DNA of 64,000 nt from contig JAYKKM010000072.1 in assembly GCA_035772405.1 (NCBI GenBank), positions 310,001 to 374,000 on the forward strand, given 5' to 3'. The stretch comes from Chrysogorgia sp. JL179-B06. Its lineage: Eukaryota; Cnidaria; Anthozoa; Scleralcyonacea; Chrysogorgiidae. Below, one piece after another: positions 1-11,733 of the stretch. The notes under the pieces were generated by a model. That model did not search any database. It was not told the origin of the DNA and was given only the letters and a program-made list of their open reading frames with translations. Within the stretch, counting starts at the first letter, position 1. Each line of letters starts with the position of its first letter. The translations under genes and the position numbers were made by a program.

Positions 1-94
1 TCTACCACCACGGCACTACTAGACTGCATAGTATTCATGCATAAATTAAACATGCATTAATTACTCGTTCAGTTCGTGGAAAAGCAAGATAAAC

Positions 95-275
95 CTTTGT
101 AAATATCTCATCCAATTTTCATCGAAATTGAACCAAAATTTGATCGATTTGTCCTTGGCCTACCGCCATTAGCTCCACAGATTTCCGTATTAAGCTGTTT
201 AATAGTTTTTGAGTTATCCTGCTGACACACAAACACACACACACAAACAAACCGATGTGAAAACATAACCACAAC
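95..275 (+). repeat. Interspersed-repeat tail with CA-rich end
   Basis: A stretch ending in 'gagttatcctgctgacacac', a short (CA)n run and 'aaaacataacc' resembles the conserved 3' tail of a non-LTR/SINE-type repeat seen in many invertebrate genomes. That resemblance is from memory and only the tail is recognisable. No coding sequence is visible in 1-620. Confidence 0.4.
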
Positions 276-622
276 AATGGCCGTTAACTTAATGCGCTAC
301 TGCGCATGGCGCAGTAGACACAAAAATTTAAAAATCGCAATCTTGGCGCCGTCTTTATCAATAACACCTCACAAACAGCTTAGAACCTCAAAAACACGCG
401 AAGAAAAACATGTGTATCATGACTCGTTATAAGTTGTTGCTGTGCCAACGGTGAGCCTACAGCGGAGCTGTGTTATCTTTCGATTTTCTAGAACCAATGA
501 GCTACCAGCACTCAGCCCAAGGTTACCCGTCACTCACTCACTAGTTCGTTAATATGTCAGTCACTTCTTGCCAATTATCAGTCAAATCGTTTTGTTCAAT
601 TTTCGTATTTCTTAACATTTAA

Positions 623-917
623 CAGATATGTGTGAAAATAGGATTTGCGAGTCTAATAACAGACGACAATAAAAAAATCTCTGTATATCCCGCCCGACGG
701 CAACGGAACTGGCGTAACCTTTGTCCTTAATATCGATAAACTAATACCAAAACACAACGTCAATGTTGTTTGGGACACCCGGCGTTGTTTAGCAAACAAG
801 CCGTATCAATTGACGGCGAAAATACGGCTCCCTGAAGATAAGTGGGCAGATGCCAACGTCAAGAAGATCCAAATTCCGCAATTCACTTCAGGGCACGGCC
901 TTGTTGTCTATGCTTAA
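623..917 (+). pseudogene. Unrecognised beta-rich ORF with a frameshift
   Basis: A good splice acceptor (pyrimidine-rich tract, AACAG ending at 625) is followed by an open frame reading ICVKIGFASLITDDNKKISV. A second frame, open from 660 to the TAA at 915-917, reads PPDGNGTGVTFVLNIDK, then WDTRRCLANKPYQL, LPEDKWADANVKKIQIP and GLVVYA before the stop. The two read as one protein if a -1 shift occurs near 700, around the CCCGCCC run. No ATG lies in the second frame. The alternating hydrophobic and polar pattern looks like beta strands and the composition looks coding, but I do not recognise the family. It may be the last exon of a decayed gene, or a real exon with one base error. Confidence 0.35.
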
Positions 918-1380
918 CGACGGAAGGTTTCACATATTTGTATTTCCTTGTGCCGTTGTGGTGAATACGCCACATATTTGTCTGCATTAAAATCTGTTTA
1001 TCGAAGCCAGGCGAAGCCGAAGGAAAGACGAGGCTTCCTTTGCACATATATATGAGAGTAATATTGCATTTGTCGGTGAAAGCTTATGAAGAAAGAACCG
1101 TGTGTGTTATAAAGCGTTTCACCAAGTTACCGTGCATATTTCCTTAACGCTAACCCCCGGATTTCTATATCAACCGTAAGTATTGACGTCAGAAATAGCC
1201 ATCATCCTATTACGTCATCGAAACGCTGGCACCCCATTGGCTGTTTCTGCAACAATACTTCATCCCGCTTCCCGATTAAGAACAGATTATAAGCGGAAAT
1301 TTGCACAAGACGTCTGGCACACAGTGTACAGAGCCGAAGAAGGAAGGAGGTTAGACTCCACAATTAGTGAATTGTTCTGA

Positions 1381-1614
1381 TTTCTGAAGCGAAGATATCG
1401 TTCGTCGTGACAGACTGTATTGCTTTTGCTTGATACAAGAACTAAGTAAGTATATCCCGTGTTGATGCACTATCTATCGATTATTCTCAACAGCATGCCC
1501 TATGTAAATTCGTGGGATTGCATATCTCGCTCATGTTAACTTTTCAACCTTGATCTTTCCCACAGATATTTTGAAACTTGATTCTCGGCACACTTCTCGA
1601 ACACCATCCGTAAC
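1381..1614 (+). other. Possible 5'UTR exon and intron of the small-ORF gene
   Basis: A donor-like site (ACTAA|GTAAGT, GT at 1446-1447) and an acceptor with a pyrimidine tract (TTTCCCACAG ending at 1565) would define a 120-nt intron just before the ATG at 1615. The paralogous ORF at 14362 also has an acceptor (TTCTTTTAG ending at 14312) at a similar distance before its ATG. This supports a shared 5'UTR intron, but transcripts are needed to prove it. I see no gene in 918-1380. Confidence 0.35.
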
Positions 1615-1932
1615 ATGGCATCGTTGACGGGTTATATACGAGCGAATACTGGAATAACAGATAACAGGCTACAAGGATCATGGTATGGTCAACATCCAGC
1701 CAGAGATTACGGTCGATCACCCACAACAATACCAAGTTTGGCAAGAACGCACGCAAACCAAGGATTCTTCGATTGCCTCGACTTGGTGGACGAAGCGAAA
1801 TTGTCACACATGATCGGCGAGTTGGGCTTGTACTCGTTGCAAGAGCTGCCCGACCTAAGACTGTTATTCGGAAAAACAAGCAGGGAAAATACACTTCGAG
1901 AAGCATCGCAAATAGCAATGCTGAGACAATGA
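1615..1932 (+). CDS. Small hypothetical protein, copy 1 of a paralogous pair
   Basis: This 105-aa ORF starts at an ATG in strong context (A at -3, G at +4). It has no family I recognise. About residues 50-92 carry the only conserved part, FFDCLDLVDEAKLSHMIGEL, then GLYSLQELPDLRLLFGKTS. It aligns with EFLDCLDLVDDVLLAKMIVK and LELESLQTLPDLSKFFRR in the ORF at 14362-14691. The shared pattern is FxDCLDLVDxxxLxxMIxxLxLxSLQxLPDLxxxF, a short amphipathic, probably helical module. The N-terminus (glycine, arginine and serine rich) and the C-terminus are not conserved, as expected for a core under selection. There is no signal peptide or membrane segment. The sequence after the stop contains TGTAAATA-type motifs. 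Function is unknown. Confidence 0.5.
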   Translation: MASLTGYIRANTGITDNRLQGSWYGQHPARDYGRSPTTIPSLARTHANQGFFDCLDLVDEAKLSHMIGELGLYSLQELPDLRLLFGKTSRENTLREASQIAMLRQ

Positions 1933-2760
1933 GAGCGCGAAACGGGGTACGGAATTGCTGATCGTGGAATATATGGCGGTGATTTCAACGGGCTAGCTTC
2001 CTCGTGGTGGATTCGTTGCGTTGAAATGAGGAAAAACGTCGCGAAAATTGAGCGGATTGGCATCGTTTTCGTGGCGGCAGCTCGTCGGAATTCGTTGGCC
2101 ATTCTCTTTCGTCACATTTTTAGATCAACGAGATAGCACCGACCACGCAAACTACATTCTTCGTGTTGAGTGTTTTGCATAGTTTTGGAAACGAACACAA
2201 ATAACAGAGGAGGAAAGGGTAGCAACAAGGCATAAAAAACCCGCGAACTAAAGATAGCTGTGGCTATAGAACCAATGAAATGTTGCGTGTCTAGCTATAG
2301 TTGCGTTATTGGCGAACATGACAGAAATAGGAAACGAGTAGAAAAATGCTGTAATAGGATGACGCTGGTTCAAGAGCCCTTTTATAGCGCAGAGGAAAAG
2401 GAAGTGGTTATAAATATGTAAATATATATTGTCTTTGTACAGTGATATTAAGTTGTAAATAAGTGACGAAACTGCATTTGTGGACGGTACTATTGTATCC
2501 CCGTAGCGACTGAGGAGTGTTTTCGCGCAGTAACATGCGACCGTGTTTACGACTCGACGATTATTAAAAGTTCACTTGACAATTCGATAACAAACGTTTT
2601 GAGTTTCCTTTCATCTGACCTTTTATGCCTGTCACCTCGTATTCCAATCGACCGAATCTGTTGCCATGGTAATGACACGAGTCTCTACGGCAGCAGTGTA
2701 AACATTGCGTCACGGCTAAAAGGTATACACGAAAAGGCGGTTACAATATGGCGGCCAATA
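1933..2760 (+). other. Probable 3' region of the small-ORF gene; no other gene
   Basis: No coding exon is visible. TGTAAATA-like motifs occur at about 2417 and 2454, matching the core that Pumilio proteins bind. A short (TA)n run lies at 2766-2788. Confidence 0.25.
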
Positions 2761-2844
2761 TTAGGAATATATATATATATATATATATAAATATACATAT
2801 AAATATACATATAAAAGTAGAGTGCTGCGTGGTGTTTTGGATAT

Positions 2845-2960
2845 ATAGCAAAGCGATAAGGTGGTGAATTGCCGAGATTTTAGGAACGAAATGCTGACGT
2901 TTCGAGCGGAGCCCACACGTAGGTATTTCGTTCGAAGATATCGGAAGTTCACCACCTCTT
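2845..2960 (-). repeat. Penelope-like terminal repeat, degenerate
   Basis: On the minus strand this matches the start of the motif found at 19305, 21050 and 28560: GGGCTCCGCTCGAAACGTCA followed by TTTCGTT and a 'ggtggtgaa' block. The ctgatga half is lost or rearranged. It is a decayed copy of the same terminal repeat family. Confidence 0.5.
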
Positions 2961-2979
2961 TCCTCAGGAGTATACAGCT

Positions 2980-3198
2980 AAATGAATTAACGTTGTCTTC
3001 GACAAAGCTAAAAGGTCAAAGCCAAGCGCGAAAAGTACGATAATAGCGACAAGTTTTAATTTAGTTGCGTCGAAATTCTCCATTGAAAATTGAAATACAG
3101 GGGAGACTTGCAGCCAAGAGCTAAAAGTTTGAAGGAAATCGTACGTTTCGCGCTTGGCTTTGGCCTTTTAGCTGTCGACGACAACGTTAATTCATTTC
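2980..3198. mobile_element. Foldback MITE, about 220 bp
   Basis: The left arm (from 'aaatgaattaacgttgtc' at 2980) and the right arm (ending 'gacaacgttaattcattt' at 3198) are inverted repeats of about 55 bp with few mismatches. The middle is short and non-coding. This is a typical non-autonomous DNA element. I see nothing further in 3199-3610 beyond a decayed motif at 3440-3475. Confidence 0.65.
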
Positions 3199-3610
3199 GC
3201 TGTGGAGTTGGACAAGGCTAAACGGGAGGACTCGAATGGACATTTTCAAAAACTATTTTAATCCCAACTTTGATCCTAATCTAACCAAAAAGTCGAGGCA
3301 AAGTTCCTTTTGAGTCATCCATTTTAAGCTATTTCCGTTAGAATTGGCCAGGGGGTACGTGACGAGAGCCCATCCCACTATTGACTCGTTGCTTAATAAT
3401 GATCTTTATTTGACTTGTGGCTAAAGGCGGAAATATTGGCTGACGTTTCAAACGAGTACCCGACTTCGAAACATAATACTAACTCTTGCGATAATGCTGT
3501 GACGCCTTTTTGGGATTTATATAATACCAACCAAATACCAATTCGATTACTAACAATAATAGTGCTGCTATAATAGTCATTGATACTAATAATAATTGAA
3601 GCAAATTTAG

Positions 3611-3767
3611 AATACCCGTCCACTTTTGAAACTGCATTTAAAGGCAGAAATACAAACCAGGTTGCTCTAAAATCTCTTTAAATATAATGTCGAAGGTTTT
3701 ATATTGTGTGTACTTGTTATCAAATTGAAATGGTTATTTTAAAGAACGAATCAAGTGGACGGGTATT
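3611..3767. mobile_element. Small MITE with 15-bp terminal inverted repeats
   Basis: AATACCCGTCCACTT at the left end and AAGTGGACGGGTATT at the right end are perfect inverted repeats enclosing about 130 bp of AT-rich DNA. Confidence 0.5.
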
Positions 3768-4096
3768 ATGTAATTATACCAAAATACAATCATAATGTTG
3801 TTTAAAATAGTTACATAACAAATAAGGTAAAATCACTAAAATAAATATTACGAAATAAAAGCCCCTCGAAAAGGTGCGTTAAAAACACTAGATTTAAATA
3901 AATTCAAGGAAGTAATATACCTAATTTCTAAAATGGTCACTAACTGGTGCAATTCGTGTCTCTACCATGTCTTCACCAAAAGTATTATTTTTAAATAGAA
4001 ATGAGGTCATTGCAGTTGAATTTAGAGATTTTTACAAAAATGGTAGAAGACTTCTACAGTATAAGATGTAAATTATAAAATAAAAACGATCATTTT

Positions 4097-4216
4097 GGGT
4101 TCAATTCCAGCCGGAAGGCCTTGAAGTTGCATTTTTCGCAACTGGTCCCGGTTTGGTCTTAAAAGGTATATATTCCAACACCCGTAATTTTCCTTCACTA
4201 CAAATCCTTATAAAAT
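4097..4216 (+). repeat. tRNA-derived SINE (family A), 5'-truncated
   Basis: It starts at the box B region (GGGTTCAATTCC) and runs through 'gccggaaggccttgaagttg', 'ttttcgcaactggtcccggt' and 'ttccttcactacaaatcc'. These are diagnostic blocks of the family A SINE, best preserved at 12484-12716. The tRNA-like box A half is missing. Confidence 0.7.
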
Positions 4217-4634
4217 GGAACGGTTGTTCTCTTAAGCTCGGTCAGTACCGCAAAGTTAGCTGCTTGATTGTTGCTTGCATGGCGGCCATCTTGAAATCTC
4301 ATTTCCGTGTATACGATTTAGCCGAGTAAACATGGAGAGATATATTTAGCAAGGAAACGCTGGAGCGCAGCCACGCGGGAAGGGGATATCAACGCATGTT
4401 GCGTGGGACGGCGACGGCCTTCCGTCGGACGCAGCAATGCTTCTCGTTGCTCACGACTATCTGCTTCACTCTTCAGCGAGGCGAACACACAGACGATCCC
4501 GAATGCATGTACTCGATTCGTTGTTCTAAGCAATATTAGTGGCATTGTAAGGGTTAGATTCAGCGGCTAAGGTCAGGGTCGTGAGTTTTATTGACAATGC
4601 AATAAGTTATTGCATTGCAAGCAATAAGGTTGTT
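4217..4634. other. No recognisable gene
   Basis: The segment is moderately GC-rich with open frames on both strands, none with a start or composition I trust. A minus-strand frame at 4318-4545 gives 75 aa without a known domain. Confidence 0.3.
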
Positions 4635-4875
4635 ACAACATGAAGGAAAATTTCGAGTGTTGGAGTATATACATTTTAAGACCAAACAGGGACCAGTTGC
4701 GAAAAATGCAACTTCAAGGTCTTCCGGCTGGAATTGAACCCGCGACCCTGCGATGCTAGTACAGTGCTCTGACCACTGAGTTATACGGAAGCCGTTGCCG
4801 AGAGCCTAGTCACGAGTTCTGTATATATAGTGGTGGACTGGTGGTAATGCCGGGATAAGATTCTGGGTATATTAT
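4635..4875 (-). repeat. tRNA-derived SINE (family A), near full length
   Basis: On the minus strand it contains a box A-like GTAACTCAGTGGTCAGAGCA, a box B GGGTTCAATTCC, and the common tail up to 'gaaattttccttcat'. It also keeps the 5' extension with 'cccagaatcttatcccggca'. The head clearly derives from a tRNA gene. A second partial 3' tail lies directly to its right (4884-4960) and runs into the (TA)n tract. Confidence 0.75.
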
Positions 4876-4883
4876 ATAGTAAT

Positions 4884-5245
<362 letters not shown>

Positions 5246-5290
5246 TTACCTCAAAACTGGTCTGCTACAACTTGTTTCATCTGTAAAAGA

Positions 5291-5422
<132 letters not shown>

Positions 5423-5703
5423 TCTGGTGAATTATATGAAAATATAGCGAAACACCAACCGTATAGAACATTCAATTTGTATAGTTATTTATGGCTGCAA
5501 CCGTAATTTCTAAATTGGTGGCGAACGTTATGTCTTGTCATAATACTCGAAAGCTATGTATAATTGCCTATGTCAGTTTCCTGAGAGGAAATAGATGGTT
5601 GTAAGACGCTTTCGGATTGAGTTTCCCGTTTCCTTCTTTCGGTAGCCATATATAGTTGAACGAAACAAAAAGGTTAAACCACCAACCACATACTACAGTG
5701 GCG

Positions 5704-5735
<32 letters not shown>

Positions 5736-6038
5736 GGCGTTTTACCATCAACATAACGCGTCTCCTATCGCAACTGATATATTTACTCGGCGTCTGTTAA
5801 TTATACTGCTAAATGACGTGCGTTAATTATACTGATAAATTTTATTGCCAACCTCCTGTCATGAGGATAAAGAACACCCTATCTACAGGGGGCTGGCTGG
5901 CATGCATGTCCATTACCCCCAACTCTAGAACGCACTTCCTTGTTGTGCTGAAGCGTAGGCAGTGTAAATACACAAATAGATCACTCGAAAAGTTTGGTGA
6001 ACCGCGTGTACTTCCGAAATAGTGTGTAGGGGGTCGAA
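5423..6038. other. No gene seen; short (TA)n at 5706-5732
   Basis: Only short frames without recognisable domains are present. A near-duplicate 'cgttaattatactg' occurs at about 5794 and 5821. Confidence 0.3.
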
Positions 6039-6687
6039 AGCCACGGTCACACACGCCATTGCGACACAAATCGGGCACCCGGTAACACACGTCGATTATG
6101 TTGTTTATATTAATTGCATATTAATGCATTGCGGGGATGCTTGAGCAGAAAGAAGCTGTTGGCAATATTTTTATGCCTGGAAGCTGAATTGGACGCGGAT
6201 ACAAAGAGAAGAAATAGAACAGTTTGGATTCAACGAAGGAAAGAACGTGGAGTATTTCAGCAACTAATTGCCGAGTTAGCCCTCGAAGATGGCCCTGCTT
6301 TTGCAGAATATTTCTTTCCCTTTATCTTTTTTCCCTCCATTGTATTAAATTTGAATCCCATAAAATGGGGACAGAACCATCCAGCTCAATTAATTTAAAC
6401 TTCTCCCTGAGTGTCGTCCAACCTATCGTCCTCCATTTTGAAACGTTAATGCTCCTTTGCATTCATGGGAAATTGGGAGTTTTTTTCCACAAATGGTCGG
6501 CTAGCGTGTTACACTTGTCAACTTGCAATGCCGTTGCAGCAACACGTTGGACGTTTTTGATCCCATATCAACAACTTGCAATGCTTCGGCAATATGAAAA
6601 TCGGCGTTGCATGGGTATGTTACACACGCCTATTTGTGTCGCAATGGCGTTGCGATACAAATCGGCGTGTGCCAGGTAACCGTGGCT
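6039..6687. mobile_element. Inverted-repeat element with AGCCACGG ends
   Basis: The left end AGCCACGGTCAC followed by 'cattgcgacacaaatcgggc' mirrors the right end, where 'gcgatacaaatcggcgtgtg' precedes GTAACCGTGGCT. The arms are about 50 bp. The interior (about 550 bp) has no transposase frame, so it is a non-autonomous DNA element. It abuts the TTAA element that follows. Confidence 0.6.
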
Positions 6688-6690
6688 TAA

Positions 6691-7245
6691 AGTGCCACTA
6701 CGATCAAATTTTTACCTATCGATATTTTTAGTATTTATAAAGCAGAGCTGCTAAATATTACTTGGTCGAAACCGTTTTGCGATTCGACGATGGCAAGTAT
6801 TATTTTTCTTACTCCGAATCTGGAGTTGTTATGTCCGCCATTAATCGTTCATGTTCTTGACCAGCGTAACGAAGTGACGTCAGATTCTCAACGCGAAGAC
6901 TCCACGTGGCTAATTCTTCAAGTAAATCAAGGTCGTTTTTTCAAATTATTCGTCTGAAAGGCTGGACATTTCATCTACTTCTCGAAATAAACTCGACAGA
7001 AATTCAGGCGTAGCATTGAGAATCCGACGTCACAAACAATATTACCTTTTGAAATTGCGGGCTCACTCGGAGCATGTTCTTAGTAATGCTGGCCTAAATA
7101 ATAGTGATTTCAGAGCTCAAAATACTTAGTTCAAAATACCATTTTTTAGTTTTTTTTTACATCGATGATCACTTTCGACCCTGAAATACTATTCTATGCT
7201 AAAGAAAATCTAAAAGACGGGGGTGCATTTTCATCGTGTGGCACT
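6691..7245. mobile_element. TTAA-flanked MITE (piggyBac-type target site)
   Basis: TTAA at 6687-6690 and 7246-7249 flanks an element beginning AGTGCCACTACGAT and ending ATCGTGTGGCACT. The terminal inverted repeats match apart from one base or gap. TTAA duplication is the hallmark of piggyBac-like transposition. There is no coding capacity. Confidence 0.7.
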
Positions 7246-7281
7246 TTAACGTCTCGAGCGAAGGCCCTTCGTCAGAGAGTG
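7241..7281 (-). ncRNA. Hammerhead-like fold motif, variant C
   Basis: On the minus strand: CACTCT, then CTGACGAA, stem II GGGC-CTTC-GCTC, GAGACGTT, then AAAGTG. The outer strands CACT and AGTG pair, and stem II pairs with one G-U. The layout equals the copies at 19301 and 16017, but the GAAA core is GAGA here, so catalysis is doubtful. Confidence 0.3.
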
Positions 7282-7289
7282 AAACGTTA

Positions 7290-8380
7290 AACGTCATCTC
7301 TTAAAAGTGAGCCGACTGTCACACTGTGCATTGTCTCGTGTGAATTGCTTTGCAACGCGTTCATGTGAAACATTACATAGCGCAACATATCTTGTAACCA
7401 AGGGCCGTAGCTGACATGTCATAATGGCGCGGGGGGGAGGGGGGTGGTTGCCAACCCAACATTTTTTCCCCAATTCGTGCAATATAAACACAATACTTTG
7501 CTAATTGCCAAAACCGAACGACAAAGACAAAAAGCATTTTTGATCACAGTTATGGTAGTAACGTGGTACTACATTTTACCCATATACTAACACTATTACA
7601 CAAAATGTGACCAATTACTTCCACTTAGAAGACACAATTACAATGTTCGTCACACAATATCTACATGTGCAATCGTTGGAGAAAGTAGAATCGAGTTCAT
7701 CTAATTGTATACATCTAATGTACATTTAAACAGTATATTTTGACATAATCTCTTAAACTAGTCTTAAAGAAAACAGCTCCCAATTTTCCGAACAGAACTG
7801 TGAATTTTCCGAATATTGCAATTTGTAAAAGTTGGGGGGCGGGGGTGACGCACGTTAGCAGCACGTTAGAAGGCGTTAAGCTACGTTGTAAGACGTTAAG
7901 ACGCTACGCAACGTTGGGAGTTGTTACGCTACATTGTGAAGAAATGCGAAGCTGTTTTCGGGAGCGCTATAATTCGGACCATACATGGCCTAGTGTATTA
8001 TAAAACAATACAACGTAGAAGATGAATCGTTGCGAGACAAGTTCGGTGAAACATTCCACAGTGTAGCAGCGGCTTTAATGTGTTCTAGATTTAAACAAGT
8101 TTTCGATTATAGCATGTCAAAACATTTAAAGATTCAATTACAGTACATTTTGTAATCTTTTTGTAGTCTAGATTTTGTAATCTAGATATTGAGCATTGCT
8201 GTAATATTTATATGATATATTTAATTTTAATTATATTTAGCAACATACCCTGCGGGCATTTTCTATCATTGTTTATTTACAATACCCACTTCCATTATTG
8301 AATATTTCCCATGCCCACTTCAAACAATGTGTGTAACTGTGCATTTTACCATGCCCACTTCCATCACTATGTATTTTACC
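7290..8380. other. No gene recognised
   Basis: Mostly AT-rich unique sequence. A G-rich run occurs at 7430-7443. No splice-site-bounded coding segment is evident on either strand. Confidence 0.3.
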
Positions 8381-8430
<50 letters not shown>

Positions 8431-8640
8431 ATATATATATATATATATAGGTAATATTTGGCATTTCACTCGATCAAACTACATGTTGAAAGGATTTATG
8501 GTGAAGGAAAATTTCGAGCATTGGGATACATACATTTTAAGACCAAACCGGGACCAGTTGCGAAAAATGCAACTTCAAGAGAGAGAGAGAGAGAGAGAGA
8601 TATAGATATACTTTATATATATATAGATATATTTTGATGA
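8381..8640 (-). repeat. SINE-A fragment between (TA)n and (GA)n tracts
   Basis: (TA)n at 8381-8400, (GA)n at 8401-8427, (TA)n at 8431-8449. Then comes a minus-strand SINE-A tail from 'taatatttggcatttcactc' to 'gcgaaaaatgcaacttcaa' (8452-8578), followed by another (GA)n at 8579-8600. Confidence 0.75.
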
Positions 8641-8689
8641 CTTTTGATGACCAGTGAAACATGAACTAACATGGTGCATGAGTGAAGGT

Positions 8690-9050
8690 TATAACTTATG
8701 TGTACAACCTGTAACCTTGTGATGACTAGTGAGATGCTCTAACTATTGAGCTACATGGACTAAGATAATGAGTGAAGGTTACATATATGTACAACCTGTA
8801 ACCTTCTGATGACTAGTGAGATGCTCTAACTATTGAGCTACATGGACTAAGATGATGAGTGAAGGTTACACTATGTGTACAATCTGTAACCTTCTGATGA
8901 CTACTAAGGTTACATATGTGTACAACCTGTAACCTTCTGATGACTAGTGAGATGCTCTAACCATCGAGCTCCATGAACTGAGATGGTAGAGCAACCTGTA
9001 CATATGTAACCTTCACTCATCATCTTAATGACTTAGTCCATGTAGCCTTC
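8690..9050 (-). repeat. Tandem tRNA-like (SINE-B related) repeats
   Basis: The block 'gtaaccttctgatgactagt' followed by 'gagatgctctaac' and an antisense box A recurs at about 8712, 8800, 8885 (partial) and 8928, spaced about 45-90 bp apart. A reversed piece lies near 9000. The antisense box A/B remnants resemble the head of the SINE-B copies at 15400 and 22900. Confidence 0.6.
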
Positions 9051-9696
9051 TGGCCAGTTGTCCAAAATCCGATTAGCCCAAATGCCGGAACGTCCATACT
9101 TAATCCGCCATTTTATTTCAGTATGATCTGTTTGATTGATGGATTTATTTATTTACTTAGTTGAAGATGAAAACTTTCGAAATTTCAACAATAATCGGAA
9201 AAGGAAATTCCACCTTTTTTTACTGTCGCCCTCAGGATTTTGCTATATGAAATCGACGCGCGCATTTGGAGCACTGGGCACTAATAGCAAAGCGTCCATA
9301 AAAGCTAGGTACACGAGGGTTAGGGATCGTAAAGGTGAAAGAGGCTTATATTGTCGATGTTTGTCCGTATTTACCATTAAAGTGCTTGGGGGATCTTACA
9401 TACTTGTGATCTTCGGAATCTCTTGAGAAGAATTGTAAAATATCTTGTCCGAAAATTTCATCTTCAGCCCTTTTCCCTTGCTTACAGCGGATTTACTTAA
9501 GTACAGGAAATGACGTTACAGCTGGGTCACGCACGCAGGCATTGCACAAGTGATTCAAACATTCATAGAATACAAAGACTGATTGAGCAAATTTTGTCGT
9601 AATAGCTCTGTTTAAAGTTCAGAGCCAAACTTTCTTTGTATTTCACTGTTGAATCAGGCCTATTTCAAACGTCGAACTACTTTAGGGGTGTTGGTG

Positions 9697-10155
9697 CAGG
9701 GGCGTACCGTACGGGGGTGTGACCCCCCCCCCCACTTTTCACTGAATTGGTCGGTAAAACGCGGAGTCGGTCGGTAAAGCCTGGCGTCGTCGGTAAAACC
9801 ACAGACCGGAAGTTGGGAAAACCTTGTAATAGTTAAGGCTGTCGGTAAACTGTTCGTCATATTAGATCGTTGGTAAAATTGACTTAATCGACTGTTTAAA
9901 CTTTGTCGGTTGTATAAAATTCGATTTAATTGCATGGGTTAATGTTAAATTAATATTCCTGAGCTTACAAACCTCCCTTTTCCCGATTTCCGATCCAACC
10001 TAAGTACCCAGGTACTTTTCTCCGAAGGAGCGCCGAGAGTGAAGCTGACCGGTACGTATAAGGCAATGGAAGAAAATCTGCGCCCACGTGTTCGTCGGTG
10101 GAACTAAGACGATACACCCCCCCCCCCCATCCAAAATGGGGGGGGTACGCCACTG
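9697..10155. mobile_element. hAT-like MITE
   Basis: The left end CAGGGGCGTACC and right end GGTACGCCACTG are inverted repeats of the CAGNGGCGTA type typical of hAT elements, next to opposing poly-C and poly-G runs. The interior repeats 'tcggtaaa'. The flanking 8-mers do not match, so the target-site duplication has decayed or my boundary is slightly off. Confidence 0.55.
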
Positions 10156-10233
10156 CACACGTGTCTTTCATCTCTGCAACCTGGCTGCAAGTGAGAAGAG
10201 TGCGGCGTGCTTCCACTTTGACTCTACCCTGAA

Positions 10234-10382
10234 ACACCACAGGTTTTCTCCGGGTACTCCGGTTTCCTCCTGTAATAACACTGAACCAATGAGGGTGGCC
10301 CTTACTGGACCTCTAGGGAGAACAGTTTAATGACTGATAGGGTTATCCAGTATAAATAAAAGTCAGTTTAGTTTTAGTTTCA
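10234..10382 (+). repeat. SINE/LINE 3' tail
   Basis: 'ggttttctccgggtactccg' followed by 'gtttcctcc' and an A/T-rich end ('agtcagtttagttttagttt') is a tail type I remember from many marine invertebrate repeats. Identification is from memory. Confidence 0.4.
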
Positions 10383-10599
10383 AATCATTTGCATTATATT
10401 CGACCATAGCCACTAGAATTCGACGTATGAAAGCTCTTTGCGTGTCATGCTTTGACGTCATTTCCTGTGAATAGTAAATCAACTTTAGCAGGGAAAAAAA
10501 TATGAAGATGAAATTTTAGAACGACAAGATGTATTACATTTCTTCTTGATAGAACCCAAAAATTACGAATATGTAAAATCTCCCGGATAGGCAGTTTAA

Positions 10600-11138
10600 A
10601 TCTAAGTCCTAAGCAATCGGAAATTGGTCATTTGGGAATTATTGCGACTCAATTTCAGTTTGTTCGTACGTCCGTATTTTGGGTTAAAAATATAATCCGT
10701 GTCACCACCTAGCCTAATGACCGAAAGTCACGAGATTTGCGCTAGTTTCGTGTGTGATTGCAACACATGCACTGCACTGCTACAGTTCTGGGAATCTCGA
10801 CAGATGTACATCACATCACGAGACATTTTATTGCTGGCTGCTACGATACGTCGTCAGCAAATATTACAAACGTGAAGTTCGATTTGGAAAAAGTGTCGCT
10901 TGAATGGAAAATTTATAACTTCGCGAGGCTTGCTCGTTTCGCGTAAATGTTGTTCGAGTTAGATGTATGGCGTTCAAATATAGTCATATTGAATTTTGAC
11001 ATATGATTACCGTATGTTATTTTAATATTAGAACTAGAAGGCTATATGATCGCCTTGATACGTGGTTTAGATTATTATCGAGTGGAACACGGCTGCGTGT
11101 CACTACAGAAAGGAGTGTTTGCAACAAACGACAGCGTC
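10600..11138. other. No gene; first arm of a direct repeat at 11018-11060
   Basis: 'gttattttaatatta' and 'ggctatatgatc' at 11018-11060 recur at 11804-11843. They flank the MITE that follows as direct copies. Confidence 0.4.
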
Positions 11139-11140
11139 TA

Positions 11141-11733
11141 AGACTATGTGCACACGGTGTCGTTTTGTCGTTTTGGCACTCCGTTCACACGAAGTGTTTT
11201 CGCAATATCTATCGCATTGTTTACAGTTTGGCCTGTCGTTTGTTAAGACTTTTTAAATGCCGTTTTAATCGCTTTTTTGACTCATTGAATAATTGAATGG
11301 CTGCATTTTTTCTTTTATTTGTTGTTATTGTTATTAATAACGAGTTCACAACCAGGGTTGCCAGCTGAAAGATCAAGTTCCCGGCGAACAAAAATAATAT
11401 CATAATATCCGCCATTTTGAATTTTTAGCGTTTCAGGGTTTTCCCAAGGTTTTCCCCTGTTCACACGAGAACAAAAGGCAAAACGACACAGTTCCAAACG
11501 TTTTCAATAGCGAAAACGGTTATCAGATATCGTTTTCGTTATTCAGAAAACGTTTTCGTCAGTTGACGTCGTTTTCATCCGTTTTCGTGTGAACACCCCG
11601 TGAAAACGATACTTTTTGAAACGCGTTTCAGATAAAAACGCTTGAAAACGACACCGTGTGCCGTGAAAACGATACTTTTTGAAACGCGTTTCAGATAAAA
11701 ACGCTTGAAAACGACACCGTGTGCACATAGTCT
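11141..11733. mobile_element. TA-flanked foldback MITE with duplicated right end
   Basis: TA at 11139-11140 and 11734-11735 flanks ends AGACTATGTGCACACGGTGT and its complement. TA duplication fits a Tc1/mariner-type or related source. The right terminal block of 63 bp, beginning CCGTGAAAACGATAC, is present twice in tandem (about 11597-11659 and 11660-11722). The interior is rich in 'cgttttcg' and non-coding. Confidence 0.7.

Larger units (their letters stand above)
9381..10595. mobile_element. Large TTAA-flanked foldback element with nested insertions
   Basis: TTAA occurs at 9377-9380 and 10596-10599. The left arm starts AGTGCTTGGGGGATCTTACA and the right arm ends TGTAAAATCTCCCGG-ATAGGCAGT. 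Further in, 'aaaatttcatcttca' on the left mirrors 'tgaagatgaaatttt' on the right, and 'aggaaatgacgt' mirrors 'acgtcatttcct'. The arms are about 150 bp. The interior contains a hAT-like MITE (9697-10155) and a SINE/LINE tail. No intact coding frame. Confidence 0.65.
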
